Source of the DNA: Sphingomonas sp. 67-36
GTDB lineage: Bacteria > Pseudomonadota > Alphaproteobacteria > Sphingomonadales > Sphingomonadaceae
Direction: 5' to 3'
Length of the DNA: 64,000 nt
Assembly (NCBI GenBank): GCA_001897375.1
Contig: MKSU01000001.1
Coordinates: 119,822-183,821 of the forward strand
The notes beneath the pieces are model-generated. The model was not told where the DNA came from. It worked only from the letters and a program-made list of their open reading frames with translations, and searched no databases. Below, piece after piece: positions 1 through 8,289 of this stretch; position 1 is the first letter of the stretch, and each line of letters starts with the position of its first letter. Both the position numbers and the translations under genes were made by a program.

Positions 1-213
1 GACGTGCCGGGCATTAACCGCGAAAGCCACTTCCGCGCCGTCGCCGTCGCGCGCAAGAAGCCGTGGTACGACGAAAGGAACCTGCCGGCATGCGCCGTTT
101 CGCCGCCCTTATCGGCCTGTCGCCGCTCGCGCTCACCGCCGCCGCGCCGCCCCCCGCGCCGTTCACGATCGTGGAGACCGGCGAGGGGTTCGCCCATCTT
201 CAGGACGCGCTGA
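1..213 (+). CDS. possible 3' end of an upstream gene (partial)
   Basis: The window opens in a frame that stays open to a stop at 213. Its first ~27 codons are almost all G/C at the third position and include the plausible peptide KKPWYDERN, so this stretch may be the end of a gene that starts before the window. After about position 90 the frame runs out of phase over the next gene and becomes Arg/Pro/Ser-rich shadow sequence. A real product would therefore overlap the next CDS by ~120 nt, or a frameshift hides an earlier stop. No family was recognised. Confidence 0.25.
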   Translation, partial: DVPGINRESHFRAVAVARKKPWYDERNLPACAVSPPLSACRRSRSPPPRRPPRRSRSWRPARGSPIFRTR

Positions 214-1025
214 TGGCGCGGCGCGGGCAGGATTTCACCGTGCTGATCGCACCGGGCGTCTATCGCGAATGCGCGATCCAGCAGGCGGGGCGCGTCACCT
301 TCAAGGCGGCGGAGCCGGGCAAGGCGATCTTCGAGAGCGCGTGCGAGGGCAAGGCCGCATTGGTGCTACGCGGGCGCGGATCGACGGTGGACGGCCTCGT
401 CTTCCGCAACATCCGCGTGGGCGACGGCAACGGCGCGGGAATCCGCATCGAGATCGGCGACCTTACGGTGCGCAACGCGATGTTCCTCGACAGCCAGGAG
501 GGCATCCTGGGCGCGACCGGCGACGCCACGCGGATCACGGTCGATCACTCGACCTTCTCGGGCCTCGGCCAATGCGACGAGACGCCCGATTGCGCCCATT
601 CGATCTACCTCGCCAATACCGGCGAGATCACGGTGACCAACTCCCGCTTCGAGCGCGGGCGGGGCGGGCATTACGTCAAGCTGCGCAGCCCGCGCGTGCG
701 GATCGACGACAACAGCTTCGACGACAGCGAGGGGCGCAAGACCAATTACGCGATCGACCTGCCCGAAGGCGGCACCGGCGAGATTCTGCGCAACACCTTC
801 GTGCAGGGGGCGAACAAGGAGAATTGGACCGGCTTCATCGTCGTCGCGGCGGAGCAGCGCAAATATTCCGCCGCCGGCCTGCGCATCGACGGCAATGTCG
901 CCACGCTCGCGCCGGGCCAGAGCAAGAGCCCGGCCTTCGTCGCCAACGTCAGCGGCGAGCGGCTGGCGTTGGGGACGAACCGGCTAGGGCCGGGTGTGCG
1001 CGCCTATGAGGACCGGCGGCCTTAG
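90..1025 (+). CDS. secreted right-handed parallel beta-helix protein
   Basis: A protein of ~311 aa. The N-terminus (MRRFAALIGLSPLALTAAAP) looks like a signal peptide, so the product is probably periplasmic or exported. The body is a series of short beta-strand turns with regularly spaced Asn/Asp/Gly (for example 'TVDGLVFRNIRV', 'ITVTNSRFERG', 'VRIDDNSFDDS'), typical of the pectate-lyase-like right-handed beta-helix used by polysaccharide-active proteins. No specific lyase or hydrolase motif was recognised, so the substrate is unknown. The ATG at 90 is preferred over the in-frame GTG at 63 because AAAGGA lies about 10 nt upstream and the signal peptide begins there. The TAG stop coincides with the first bases of the dispersed repeat. 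Confidence 0.75.
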   Translation: MRRFAALIGLSPLALTAAAPPPAPFTIVETGEGFAHLQDALMARRGQDFTVLIAPGVYRECAIQQAGRVTFKAAEPGKAIFESACEGKAALVLRGRGSTVDGLVFRNIRVGDGNGAGIRIEIGDLTVRNAMFLDSQEGILGATGDATRITVDHSTFSGLGQCDETPDCAHSIYLANTGEITVTNSRFERGRGGHYVKLRSPRVRIDDNSFDDSEGRKTNYAIDLPEGGTGEILRNTFVQGANKENWTGFIVVAAEQRKYSAAGLRIDGNVATLAPGQSKSPAFVANVSGERLALGTNRLGPGVRAYEDRRP

Positions 1026-1148
1026 AGCGATTTCGAGGCAGGTGGAAACGCAGTTCAGCGCAGCTAATCACCTGCCGGCTCGGAAATCGCGGCAACAAAG
1101 AAAATAGAGCGGTGGTCGATGCAGTCGGATCGACAACCGCTCTAGGCG
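1023..1148. repeat. two-hairpin dispersed repeat, copy 1
   Basis: This 126-nt element recurs at 63810-63918 with high identity. Both copies begin TAGAGCGATTTCGAGGCAGG and end ACCGCTCTAGGCG. The left half folds into an imperfect hairpin (GCGATTTC..GGCAGGTG against CACCTGCC..GGAAATCGC). The right half folds into a second one (TAGAGCGGT against ACCGCTCTA, with an inner GTCGAT/ATCGAC stem). Copy 1 carries about 20 nt more in the left loop than copy 2. It starts exactly at the stop codon of the beta-helix gene. Confidence 0.85.
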
Positions 1149-1188
1149 CCACTTTCCGCCTGATCGTTTCATCCGATGAGATGGAAAC

Positions 1189-1210
1189 GCCGGCGGGTTG
1201 CCCCGCCGGC
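1189..1210 (-). terminator. hairpin terminator after the PEP-CTERM gene
   Basis: A perfect 9-bp GC-rich stem (GCCGGCGGG/CCCGCCGGC) with a short loop lies 27 nt past the stop of the minus-strand PEP-CTERM gene. On that strand it is followed by a short T-run (GTTTCC), so termination is plausible but the tail is weak. Confidence 0.55.
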
Positions 1211-1237
1211 GCTCCATGCTCGCGATGCGATTGCCGG

Positions 1238-2020
1238 TCAGGCGCGGGAGAAGGCGACCTTCGTGGCGGTCTTGCGCGTGCGCATCACGCCGCCGACCAG
1301 GCCGAAGCCGAGGATCATCATCGCCCATGTCGACGGTTCCGGCACGCCGGGGATGACGGTGCCGCCGCCCGTGTCCTTGAACCAGCCGACGGTGTGGTTA
1401 TCCGATTCGTAGCCGGCGCTGTAGTTCGTCTGATTGAACACGATCTTGTCGAACGTGCCGGAATTCAGGAAGAAGTTCACGAACACATAGGGCTGGCCGG
1501 AATTCTGCCCCTGGAAGGGGGCGAAGGGATTGCCGTAATAGGCATTGTTGCCGCTCACGAACGACAGCACATTGGCCGGATCGAATGTGCCCAGCGACGT
1601 CGCGCCGTTGAAGAACTCGACCGTGTTGCCGCCATCGAGCGCCGACAGCCAGAAGCCGAAATAGTTGATTCCGTTCTGGCCTGTCTGGCTGAAGTCGATC
1701 GAATAGGAATGCGTCTGGCTGATGCCGGCGACGGCATAATCGCCGGAGCCGCCCGCGCCGCCATATTGGTTGGCCGGGATGACGTTGACGTTCTGATAGT
1801 TCCCGGTGATCGGGCTGCCGTTGAACGTGCTGGTGAACGTCGAGATGCCGGTGTTCTGGCTGTCGAATGTCTCGACGCCGAAATAGTCGAAATTGGCCGT
1901 GGAGTTCACCACTCCGGGCGCTTCGACCTTCACGGTGAAATCGGGAGAAAGCGACGCGTGGGCGGCACCCGCGCCCAACACGGCGGTCGCCATGGCGACG
2001 CTCGCAACAATCTTTTTCAT
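1238..2020 (-). CDS. PEP-CTERM (PEPxxWA-type) exported protein
   Basis: A 260-aa exported protein. A signal peptide (MKKIVASVAMATAVLGAGAAHA) is followed by a Gly/Asn/Ser/Thr-rich beta domain. The C-terminus is a textbook sorting signal: PEPSTWAMMILGFGLVGG, a membrane span, then the basic cluster RTRK. Such proteins are recognised by exosortase and trimmed by the envelope sorting machinery, usually linked to exopolysaccharide or the cell surface. The domain between the signals was not assigned. The start has GAGGGG just upstream (GAGGGGTGTCATG). It is transcribed alone, with a hairpin beyond the stop. Confidence 0.9.
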   Translation of the reverse strand: MKKIVASVAMATAVLGAGAAHASLSPDFTVKVEAPGVVNSTANFDYFGVETFDSQNTGISTFTSTFNGSPITGNYQNVNVIPANQYGGAGGSGDYAVAGISQTHSYSIDFSQTGQNGINYFGFWLSALDGGNTVEFFNGATSLGTFDPANVLSFVSGNNAYYGNPFAPFQGQNSGQPYVFVNFFLNSGTFDKIVFNQTNYSAGYESDNHTVGWFKDTGGGTVIPGVPEPSTWAMMILGFGLVGGVMRTRKTATKVAFSRA

Positions 2021-2133
2021 GACACCCCTCGAAGATGAGAAAAATGATGCGACCGTTAACTGGTCATTAAGGCGATTCGCCCTTCACCGCAACGGGCGCG
2101 CGAGCGCTGTTCCAGAGCGGGACAGAATCGAAT

Positions 2134-3747
2134 CTAGGCCGCCGCAGCGACCCTTTCCCGGATCATGTCCGCCGCCTTCTCCGCGATCATGATCGTCGGC
2201 GCGTTGGTGTTCGAGCCGACCAGCGCCGGCATCACCGAGGCGTCGACGACGCGCAGCCCCGCCAGCCCGCGCACCTTGAGCCGCGCATCGACCACCGCCA
2301 GCCGATCCCCGTCCGCGCCCATCTTGCAGGTGCCGACCGGGTGGTAGATCGTCTCGGCCGTGCGGCGCACCCAGGCGTCGATCTCCGCGTCGGTGCGCAC
2401 CTCGCCGCCGGGGGCAAGCTCCGCGTCGCGATAGGGATCGAGCGCCGCCTGCGCCGCCACGTCGCGCCCGATCTTCACGCATTCGCGCATCACGCGCACA
2501 TCCTCGTGCTGGCTCAGGTAATTGGCGAAGATCAGCGGGTCGGCCAGCGGGTCGCCCGACGCGATCGTCACGCGGCCGCGGCTTTCCGGGCGGAGCTGGC
2601 AGAGGTGGAAGGAGAAGCCGTCCTCCTTCGCGCGCACCTTGCCGTGATCGCGCATGATCGCGAGCACGCCATGGATCTGCACGTCCGGCCGCGACAGGCC
2701 GGGGCGCGAGCAGACGAACGCGCCGGATTCGAGGAATTGCTGCCGCCCGAATCCCGTGCCGCGCAGCAGATATTCGAGCCCCACCTTGAGTTGCCGCAAC
2801 CCCTTGGTCGCCGAATAGGCGGTGGTCAGCCCGTGCGAACGCCAGTTCATGATGACGTCGAGATGGTCCTGCAGATTCTCGCCCACGCCGGGCAGGTCGT
2901 GGACCGCGCGCACGCCGGCGTCCTTCAGCCGCGCCGGATCGCCGATCCCGGAAAGCTGGAGGATCTGCGGGCTTTGCACCGCCCCGGCGCACAACAGCGC
3001 CTCGCCCGCCACCTCGACCCGCGCGAGTCGATTGCCCGCGAGATATTCCACCGCCACCGCGCGGCCGCCCTCGATCACGATCCGCGTCGTGCGCGCGCCG
3101 GTGATGACGGTGAGGTTCGGCCGCGCCATCGCCGGGCGCAGATAGGCCGAGGCGGTCGACCAGCGTTGGCCGTTCGCGACGGTCAGGTCATAGCGGCCGA
3201 ACCCCTCCATCACCGCGCCGTTGAAATCGGTGGTGATCGGATAGCCGGCCTGCCGCCCCGCCTCGATCAGCGCGTCGTGGAACGGGCTGTCGCTCTCGCC
3301 GCCCGAAACGGTGAGCGGTCCCCCTGCGCCATGCAGCCCGCCACTCTCGCCGCGATGGTGGCCCTCCAGCCGGCGGAAATAGGGCAGCACGTCGTCCCAC
3401 GACCAGCCGGCCAGCCCGAGCTGGCGCCACTCGTCATAATCCTGCGGATGGCCGCGCATGTAGATCATGCCGTTGATCGCCGACGATCCGCCCAGTCCAC
3501 GGCCACGCGGCCACCACAGGCGGCGGTTGTCGAGATGTGGCTCCGGCTCGGTCCAGAAGCCCCAATTGTGCTTGCCCTTGGCCTTTATCAGATTGCCGAC
3601 GCCGGCGGGCATCCGCACCAGCATCTCGTTGTTGGCGCCGCCGGCCTCCAGCAGGCATACGCTCGCCGCCGGGTCTTCCGAAAGCCGCGCCGCGAGCGTG
3701 CAGCCCGCCGAGCCGCCGCCGATGACGACATAATCATAGCCTGCCAC
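2134..3747 (-). CDS. GMC-family FAD oxidoreductase (choline dehydrogenase-like)
   Basis: A 537-aa glucose-methanol-choline oxidoreductase. It shows the N-terminal FAD dinucleotide motif GGGSAGCTLAARLSEDP, the GMC signature near residues 75-95 (GRGLGGSSAINGMIYMRG), and the C-terminal active-site region HPVGTCKMG followed by GSNTNAPTIMIAEK. The family oxidises primary alcohols to aldehydes. The substrate is unknown, but the adjacent acyl-CoA ligases and thiolase suggest an aliphatic or alicyclic alcohol. GTG start, preceded by AGGAGAGAG at good spacing. It is the last gene of a TetR-QOR-GMC minus-strand group, 33 nt after the quinone oxidoreductase. Confidence 0.9.
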   Translation of the reverse strand: MAGYDYVVIGGGSAGCTLAARLSEDPAASVCLLEAGGANNEMLVRMPAGVGNLIKAKGKHNWGFWTEPEPHLDNRRLWWPRGRGLGGSSAINGMIYMRGHPQDYDEWRQLGLAGWSWDDVLPYFRRLEGHHRGESGGLHGAGGPLTVSGGESDSPFHDALIEAGRQAGYPITTDFNGAVMEGFGRYDLTVANGQRWSTASAYLRPAMARPNLTVITGARTTRIVIEGGRAVAVEYLAGNRLARVEVAGEALLCAGAVQSPQILQLSGIGDPARLKDAGVRAVHDLPGVGENLQDHLDVIMNWRSHGLTTAYSATKGLRQLKVGLEYLLRGTGFGRQQFLESGAFVCSRPGLSRPDVQIHGVLAIMRDHGKVRAKEDGFSFHLCQLRPESRGRVTIASGDPLADPLIFANYLSQHEDVRVMRECVKIGRDVAAQAALDPYRDAELAPGGEVRTDAEIDAWVRRTAETIYHPVGTCKMGADGDRLAVVDARLKVRGLAGLRVVDASVMPALVGSNTNAPTIMIAEKAADMIRERVAAAA

Positions 3748-3780
3748 GCGACTCTCTCCTGTTTCTTATGGCCCTGTTTC

Positions 3781-4740
3781 TTACGGAACGAGCACCAGTT
3801 TCCCGACCATCCGGCTGTCCCGCATCGCCTCGAACGCGGCGCGCCAGTCGGCAAGCGGATATTCTGCATGGACGCGCGGCCGGATGCGCCCCTCCGCCGC
3901 CAGCCGCCAGATCGCGTCGAGATTCTCGCGCCCCTTGTCCGGAAAGCGCCGGCCATATTCCCCCGCGCGCACGCCGTTCACCGAAAAGCCCTTGATGAGC
4001 GGCATGTTGGTGGAGACGGTCGCGATCCGGCCGGAGGTGAAGCCGACCACCAGCAGCCGACCGCCGAAGGCGATGCAGCGGGTCGATTCGTCGAATACGT
4101 CGCCGCCGACGGGGTCGTAGATGAGGTCCGCCCCGCCGCCGGTGATCTCCTTCACCGCTTCGCGGAAGCCGGGCGTGGTGACGGTCGCGTCGGGCGCATA
4201 GTCGCGCGCGACCACGGCCAGCTTCTCCGCCGAGCGCGACGCGGCGATCACGCGGCAGCCGAGCGCCTTGGCCAGATCGACGGCCGCCAGCCCGACGCCG
4301 CCGGTCGCGCCGTGGATCAGCGCCCATTCGCCCGCCTGCGCCATGCCCAGCCGGACCAGCGCGACATAAGCGGTGAGATAGGCAGTGCCGACGCTCGCGG
4401 CCTCGGCGAAGGAGAGGTGCGCCGGCTTGGGCCGGACGGCGGCGGCGTCGACCGAGACGATCTCCGCGAATCCGCCGAGCCGCGTGCCGCCCACCACCGC
4501 CGCGCCGGGCGCGAAGCCGTCTCCGGCGATCACTTCCCCCGCCACCTCCATGCCGGGGGTGAAGGGCAGCGGCGGCTTGAGCTGATATTCGCCGCGCGTC
4601 ATCAGCAGGTCGGGATAATTGAGCGAGGCCGCCTTCACCCGCACCAGCACCTTGCCGGGGGCGGATGCCGGTTCCGGCACGTCGGCGATCGCGGTGCCCG
4701 ACAGGTCGGGAGACAACGCGGAGACGACCAGCGCCTTCAT
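3781..4740 (-). CDS. NADPH:quinone oxidoreductase-family MDR protein
   Basis: A 319-aa member of the medium-chain dehydrogenase/reductase superfamily, quinone-oxidoreductase branch. The N-terminal GroES-like domain (SLNYPDLLMTRGEY, PFTPGMEVAGEV) lacks the catalytic-zinc cysteines of alcohol dehydrogenases. The nucleotide-binding motif GATGGVGLAAVDLAKALG follows. It would use NADPH to reduce quinones or alpha,beta-unsaturated carbonyls. Its ATG overlaps the TetR stop in an ATGA arrangement, so the two are translationally coupled and likely under the same TetR control. Confidence 0.88.
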   Translation of the reverse strand: MKALVVSALSPDLSGTAIADVPEPASAPGKVLVRVKAASLNYPDLLMTRGEYQLKPPLPFTPGMEVAGEVIAGDGFAPGAAVVGGTRLGGFAEIVSVDAAAVRPKPAHLSFAEAASVGTAYLTAYVALVRLGMAQAGEWALIHGATGGVGLAAVDLAKALGCRVIAASRSAEKLAVVARDYAPDATVTTPGFREAVKEITGGGADLIYDPVGGDVFDESTRCIAFGGRLLVVGFTSGRIATVSTNMPLIKGFSVNGVRAGEYGRRFPDKGRENLDAIWRLAAEGRIRPRVHAEYPLADWRAAFEAMRDSRMVGKLVLVP

Positions 4741-5318
4741 CGCGCGGCTGGACGCGCGACCATGATGTCGAGCAGCGAATCGAACAATGTGTTCCGGTCG
4801 AGCTGCGGCGCATGGACCTTGCTCAGCCCCAGCGTGATGAGGCCGTAAGCGCGGATTTCCGCTTCGGGCCGGGTGAAGCCGACCGCCATCAGGCTGCGCG
4901 CGAGGAAATCGAGCACCAGCGTATCATGCCGCTCCACCGCCGCCCGCGCGTGCGGATCGCTTTCGGCCCAGGCGCGCATCGCAATCGCCAGCCGGGTGGA
5001 GCCGCGCCGGCGCACCGTCTGGCCGAGCAGGCGGATGCGCTCGATCGGATCGGGCGTCGCACGTTCCAGCGCATCGATCAGGTCGGTCACCTGATATTCC
5101 GCGAAATAGCGCGCGAGCTGGGTCTGATAGTCGTCGAAATCCTTGAAATGGTGATAGAAGCTGCCGGTCGAGACGCGCAGCTCGTCGGCCAGCGGGCGCA
5201 GCTTGAGCGCCTTCAGCCCGCCGCGCCGGAGCAGGGACTGGCCGGCCTCCAGCCAGTCGCGCGGCGTGAGGTCGGGCGATCGCGTCGCTGTCGGATTTGC
5301 TGGCTGCACGCTTGACAT
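4737..5318 (-). CDS. TetR/AcrR-family transcriptional regulator
   Basis: About 193 aa. The N-terminal TetR helix-turn-helix reads LKLRPLADELRVSTGSFYHH, followed by a variable helical ligand domain. An earlier in-frame ATG at 5330 would start inside a palindrome. The ATG at 5318 is chosen because GAGGGG directly precedes it, although that spacing is tight. It is divergent from the thiolase/acyl-CoA ligase genes and overlaps the quinone oxidoreductase by 4 nt. It is probably an autorepressor that also controls the divergent catabolic genes through the palindrome at 5328-5343. An acyl-CoA-type effector would fit the context but cannot be read from sequence. Confidence 0.85.
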   Translation of the reverse strand: MSSVQPANPTATRSPDLTPRDWLEAGQSLLRRGGLKALKLRPLADELRVSTGSFYHHFKDFDDYQTQLARYFAEYQVTDLIDALERATPDPIERIRLLGQTVRRRGSTRLAIAMRAWAESDPHARAAVERHDTLVLDFLARSLMAVGFTRPEAEIRAYGLITLGLSKVHAPQLDRNTLFDSLLDIMVARPAAR

Positions 5319-5327
5319 CCCCTCTAC

Positions 5328-5343
5328 CATAACGAAGGTTATG
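5328..5343. promoter_or_regulatory. candidate TetR operator
   Basis: CATAAC-GAAG-GTTATG is a perfect 6-bp inverted repeat with a 4-bp spacer. It lies in the divergent region between the TetR gene and the thiolase gene. A TTGACA hexamer at 5312-5317 could be a -35 for the rightward genes, with the palindrome covering the -10 zone. Size and position fit a TetR-family operator; binding is inferred. Confidence 0.55.
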
Positions 5344-5401
5344 CCGGAAATCGGCGCCGGTAAAGAGCCGGGGCCGTCAACCGCTCTTGGAGAGTCCATC
5401 C

Positions 5402-6661
5402 ATGCCCGACGCTTATATCATCGACGCCGTCCGCACCCCGCGCGGGATCGGCAAGCAGGGGAAGGGCGCGCTCGCCGACCTGCATCCGCAGCATCTCGCC
5501 GCCACGGTGCTGAAGGCGCTTAAGGAGCGCAACAACCTGAACACCGCCGAGGTGGACGACATCATCTGGTCGACTTCCGCGCAGCGCGGCAAGCAGGGCG
5601 GCGACCTCGGCCGCATGGCGGCGCTCGACGCGGGCTATGACATCAAGGCGAGCGGCACGACGCTCGATCGCTTCTGCGGCGGCGGCATCACCGCGGTGAA
5701 CTTCGCAGCGGCGCAGATCATGTCCGGCATGGAGGATCTGGTGATCGCCGGCGGCACCGAGATGATGAGCCTCACCGCCGCGATGGCGCAGGAGGACATG
5801 GAAGCGGGCAAGCCCTCGCTCGGCATGGGCGCGGGCAACGAGCGGCTCGACCTTACCCATCCGCAGAGCCATCAGGGCATCTGCGGCGATGCGATCGCCA
5901 GCATGGAGGGGATCACCCGCGAGCAGCTCGACCGCGCCGGGCTGGAGAGCCAGCAGAAGGCGGCGGCGGCGATCGCGGAAGGGCGTTTCGACAAGTCGAT
6001 CGTGCCGGTGGTGGACGATGCCGGCAACGTCGTGCTGGCGAAGGACGAATATCCCCGCCCGCAGACCACCGCCGAGGGCCTTGCCAGCCTGAAGCCGTCG
6101 TTCGGGGCGCTGGCGGACATGCCGATCAACAAGAAGGGCGACACCTTCCGCAAGCAGATCAATCGCAAATACCCGGATCTGAAGATCGAGCATTTCCACC
6201 ATGCCGGCAATTCGTCCGGCGTGGTCGACGGCGCGGCGGCGGTGCTGCTCGCTTCGAAGGAATATGCCGACAAACACGGGCTGAAGCCGCGCGCGCGGAT
6301 CGTCGCGATGGCCAACATGGGCGACGATCCCACGCTGATGCTCAACGCGCCGGTGCCGGCGGCGAAGAAGGTGCTGGAGAAGGCGGGCCTCAAGAAGGAG
6401 GATATCGACCTGTGGGAGATCAACGAGGCGTTCGCCGTGGTCTCCGAGAAGTTTATCCGCGATCTGGAACTGCCGCGTGACAAGGTCAACGTGAACGGCG
6501 GCTCGATCGCGCTCGGCCACCCGATCGGCGCGACCGGGGCGATCCTGATCGGCACGGTCGTCGACGAGCTGGAGCGCCGGAACAAGCGCTACGGCCTCGT
6601 CACGATGTGCGCCGCCGGCGGCATGGCCCCGGCGATCATCGTGGAGCGCGTCGAGGGGTGA
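5402..6661 (+). CDS. acetyl-CoA acetyltransferase / thiolase
   Basis: A 419-aa thiolase. The acyl-enzyme cysteine sits in LDRFCGGGITAVN (about Cys92). The C-terminal catalytic histidine and cysteine lie in GGSIALGHPIGATGA and MCAAGGMAP. It would perform thiolytic cleavage or condensation of acyl-CoA chains. The ATG at 5402 has GGAGAG upstream; the in-frame TTG at 5387 is inside that ribosome-binding region. It heads a rightward unit with two acyl-CoA ligases, consistent with activation and beta-oxidation of an organic acid. Confidence 0.93.
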   Translation: MPDAYIIDAVRTPRGIGKQGKGALADLHPQHLAATVLKALKERNNLNTAEVDDIIWSTSAQRGKQGGDLGRMAALDAGYDIKASGTTLDRFCGGGITAVNFAAAQIMSGMEDLVIAGGTEMMSLTAAMAQEDMEAGKPSLGMGAGNERLDLTHPQSHQGICGDAIASMEGITREQLDRAGLESQQKAAAAIAEGRFDKSIVPVVDDAGNVVLAKDEYPRPQTTAEGLASLKPSFGALADMPINKKGDTFRKQINRKYPDLKIEHFHHAGNSSGVVDGAAAVLLASKEYADKHGLKPRARIVAMANMGDDPTLMLNAPVPAAKKVLEKAGLKKEDIDLWEINEAFAVVSEKFIRDLELPRDKVNVNGGSIALGHPIGATGAILIGTVVDELERRNKRYGLVTMCAAGGMAPAIIVERVEG

Positions 6662-6724
6662 TGGCATGATGGCGTGAGCGGCGCACTGGAGACGCCGCCA
6701 CGCCTTGTTTTGGAGAGAGAAGTA

Positions 6725-8272
6725 ATGCTGCACCCGGTCGCTCATGCTCGGGCGACGCCCGACAAGGCCGCCTATATCATGGCCGCCACGGGCGAGACGG
6801 TCACTTATGGCGAGCTTGACCGCCGCGCCAACCAGGGCGCGCATCTGCTCCGCTCGCTGGGTCTGAAGCGCGGCGACGCGATCGCCGTGATGATGGACAA
6901 CAACGCCCGCTATCTGGAGATCATGTGGGCGGCCGAGCGCACCGGCGTCTATGTCACCTGCCTGTCCTCGAAACTGCTGGTCGACGAGGCGGAATATATC
7001 CTTCGCGACGGCGATTGCCGCGTGCTGATCGTGTCGAAGGCGATCGAGGCGCAAGCCGCCGCGCTGCTCACTCGCATCGGCGACATGCGGCGCTTCATGG
7101 TCGGCGGCACGATCGAGGGCTATGACGGCTACGAGGCGGCGCGCGACGCGCAGCCGGACGGCCCGATCGCGGACCCGTCGCCGGGGCAGATCATGCTCTA
7201 TTCCTCCGGCACCACCGGCAAGCCCAAGGGCGTGCGCTTCCCGCTGCCGGAGGAGCCGTTCGGCGAGAATCCCTCGGCGCTCGTCGGGCTGGGCCAGGCG
7301 CTGTACGGCTGGACGCCCGATCTGGTCTATCTCAGCCCCGCGCCGATGTATCATGCGGCGCCGCTGCGCTGGTCGATGGCGGTCAACCAGATCGGCGGCA
7401 CGGTCGTCGTCATGGACCGGTTCGATGCCGAAAAGGCGCTGGAATATATCGAGAGGTACAAGGTCACCCATGCGCAATGGGTGCCGACCCACTTCATCCG
7501 CATGCTTAAGCTGCCGCCGGAGGTGCGCGCGGGATACGACGTCTCCTCGCTGAAGGCGGTGTGGCACGCCGCCGCGCCGTGCCCGGTGCCGGTGAAGCAG
7601 GCGATGATCGACTGGTGGGGCCCGATCGTCGGTGAATATTATGCCGGCACGGAGGGCAACGGCTTCCATGCGATCCAGTCGGCGGAATGGCTGACGCACA
7701 AGGGCTCGGTCGGGCGCAACCTCACCACCATCACCCATATCTGCGACGAGGACGGCAATCCGCTGCCGCCGCGCAGCGAGGGCGCGATCTATTTCGAGCA
7801 TCCGGAGGGGCTGCGCACCTTCACCTATCACAACGATCCCGAAAAGACGGCGGATTCCACCGATCGCCACGGATGGACGACGCTGGGCGACGTGGGGTGG
7901 CTGGACGAGGAAGGCTATCTCTACCTCACCGACCGCAAGAGCTTCATGATCATCTCCGGGGGCGTGAACATCTATCCTGCCGAGATCGAGAACCTGCTCG
8001 TCACCCATCCCAAGGTGGCGGACGTGGCGGTGATCGGCGCGCCGCACGACGAGATGGGCGAGGAGGTGGTCGCCGTGGTCCAGCCGCGCGACATGGCGGA
8101 AGCGGGCGAGGCGCTGGCCGCCGAACTGACCGCCTTCGCGCGCGAGCATCTCAGCCACGTCAAGACGCCGCGCCGCATCGACTTCCGCGCCGAGCTGCCG
8201 CGCCACGACACCGGCAAGCTCTACAAGCGGCTGCTGCGCGACGAATATTGGGGGAAGAAGCCGCTGGTCTAG
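6725..8272 (+). CDS. AMP-forming acyl-CoA synthetase
   Basis: 515 aa, ANL superfamily. Key motifs are the P-loop-like YSSGTTGKPKGVRFP, the acyl-adenylate motif GEYYAGTEGNGF, the hinge LTDRKSFMIISGGVNIYPAEIE and the C-terminal catalytic Lys region GKLYKRLLR. It activates a carboxylic acid to an acyl-CoA via acyl-AMP. The ATG at 6725 follows GGAGAGAG. It is 63 nt downstream of the thiolase and 17 nt upstream of a second, distinct ligase. Substrate unknown; fatty, cyclic or steroid side-chain acids are all possible. Confidence 0.9.
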   Translation: MLHPVAHARATPDKAAYIMAATGETVTYGELDRRANQGAHLLRSLGLKRGDAIAVMMDNNARYLEIMWAAERTGVYVTCLSSKLLVDEAEYILRDGDCRVLIVSKAIEAQAAALLTRIGDMRRFMVGGTIEGYDGYEAARDAQPDGPIADPSPGQIMLYSSGTTGKPKGVRFPLPEEPFGENPSALVGLGQALYGWTPDLVYLSPAPMYHAAPLRWSMAVNQIGGTVVVMDRFDAEKALEYIERYKVTHAQWVPTHFIRMLKLPPEVRAGYDVSSLKAVWHAAAPCPVPVKQAMIDWWGPIVGEYYAGTEGNGFHAIQSAEWLTHKGSVGRNLTTITHICDEDGNPLPPRSEGAIYFEHPEGLRTFTYHNDPEKTADSTDRHGWTTLGDVGWLDEEGYLYLTDRKSFMIISGGVNIYPAEIENLLVTHPKVADVAVIGAPHDEMGEEVVAVVQPRDMAEAGEALAAELTAFAREHLSHVKTPRRIDFRAELPRHDTGKLYKRLLRDEYWGKKPLV

Positions 8273-8289
8273 GTTTGTGGGAGCAATAA

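Noticed and set aside
2341-4848. 835-aa plus-strand open frame opposite the GMC and quinone-oxidoreductase genes
   Set aside because: High-GC antisense shadow: His/Arg/Ala-rich, no domain pattern, and it covers two well-supported genes and the end of TetR.
5339-8206. 955-aa minus-strand open frame opposite thiolase and acyl-CoA ligase
   Set aside because: Antisense of strongly conserved enzymes; composition is typical of mirror frames and no motif is visible.
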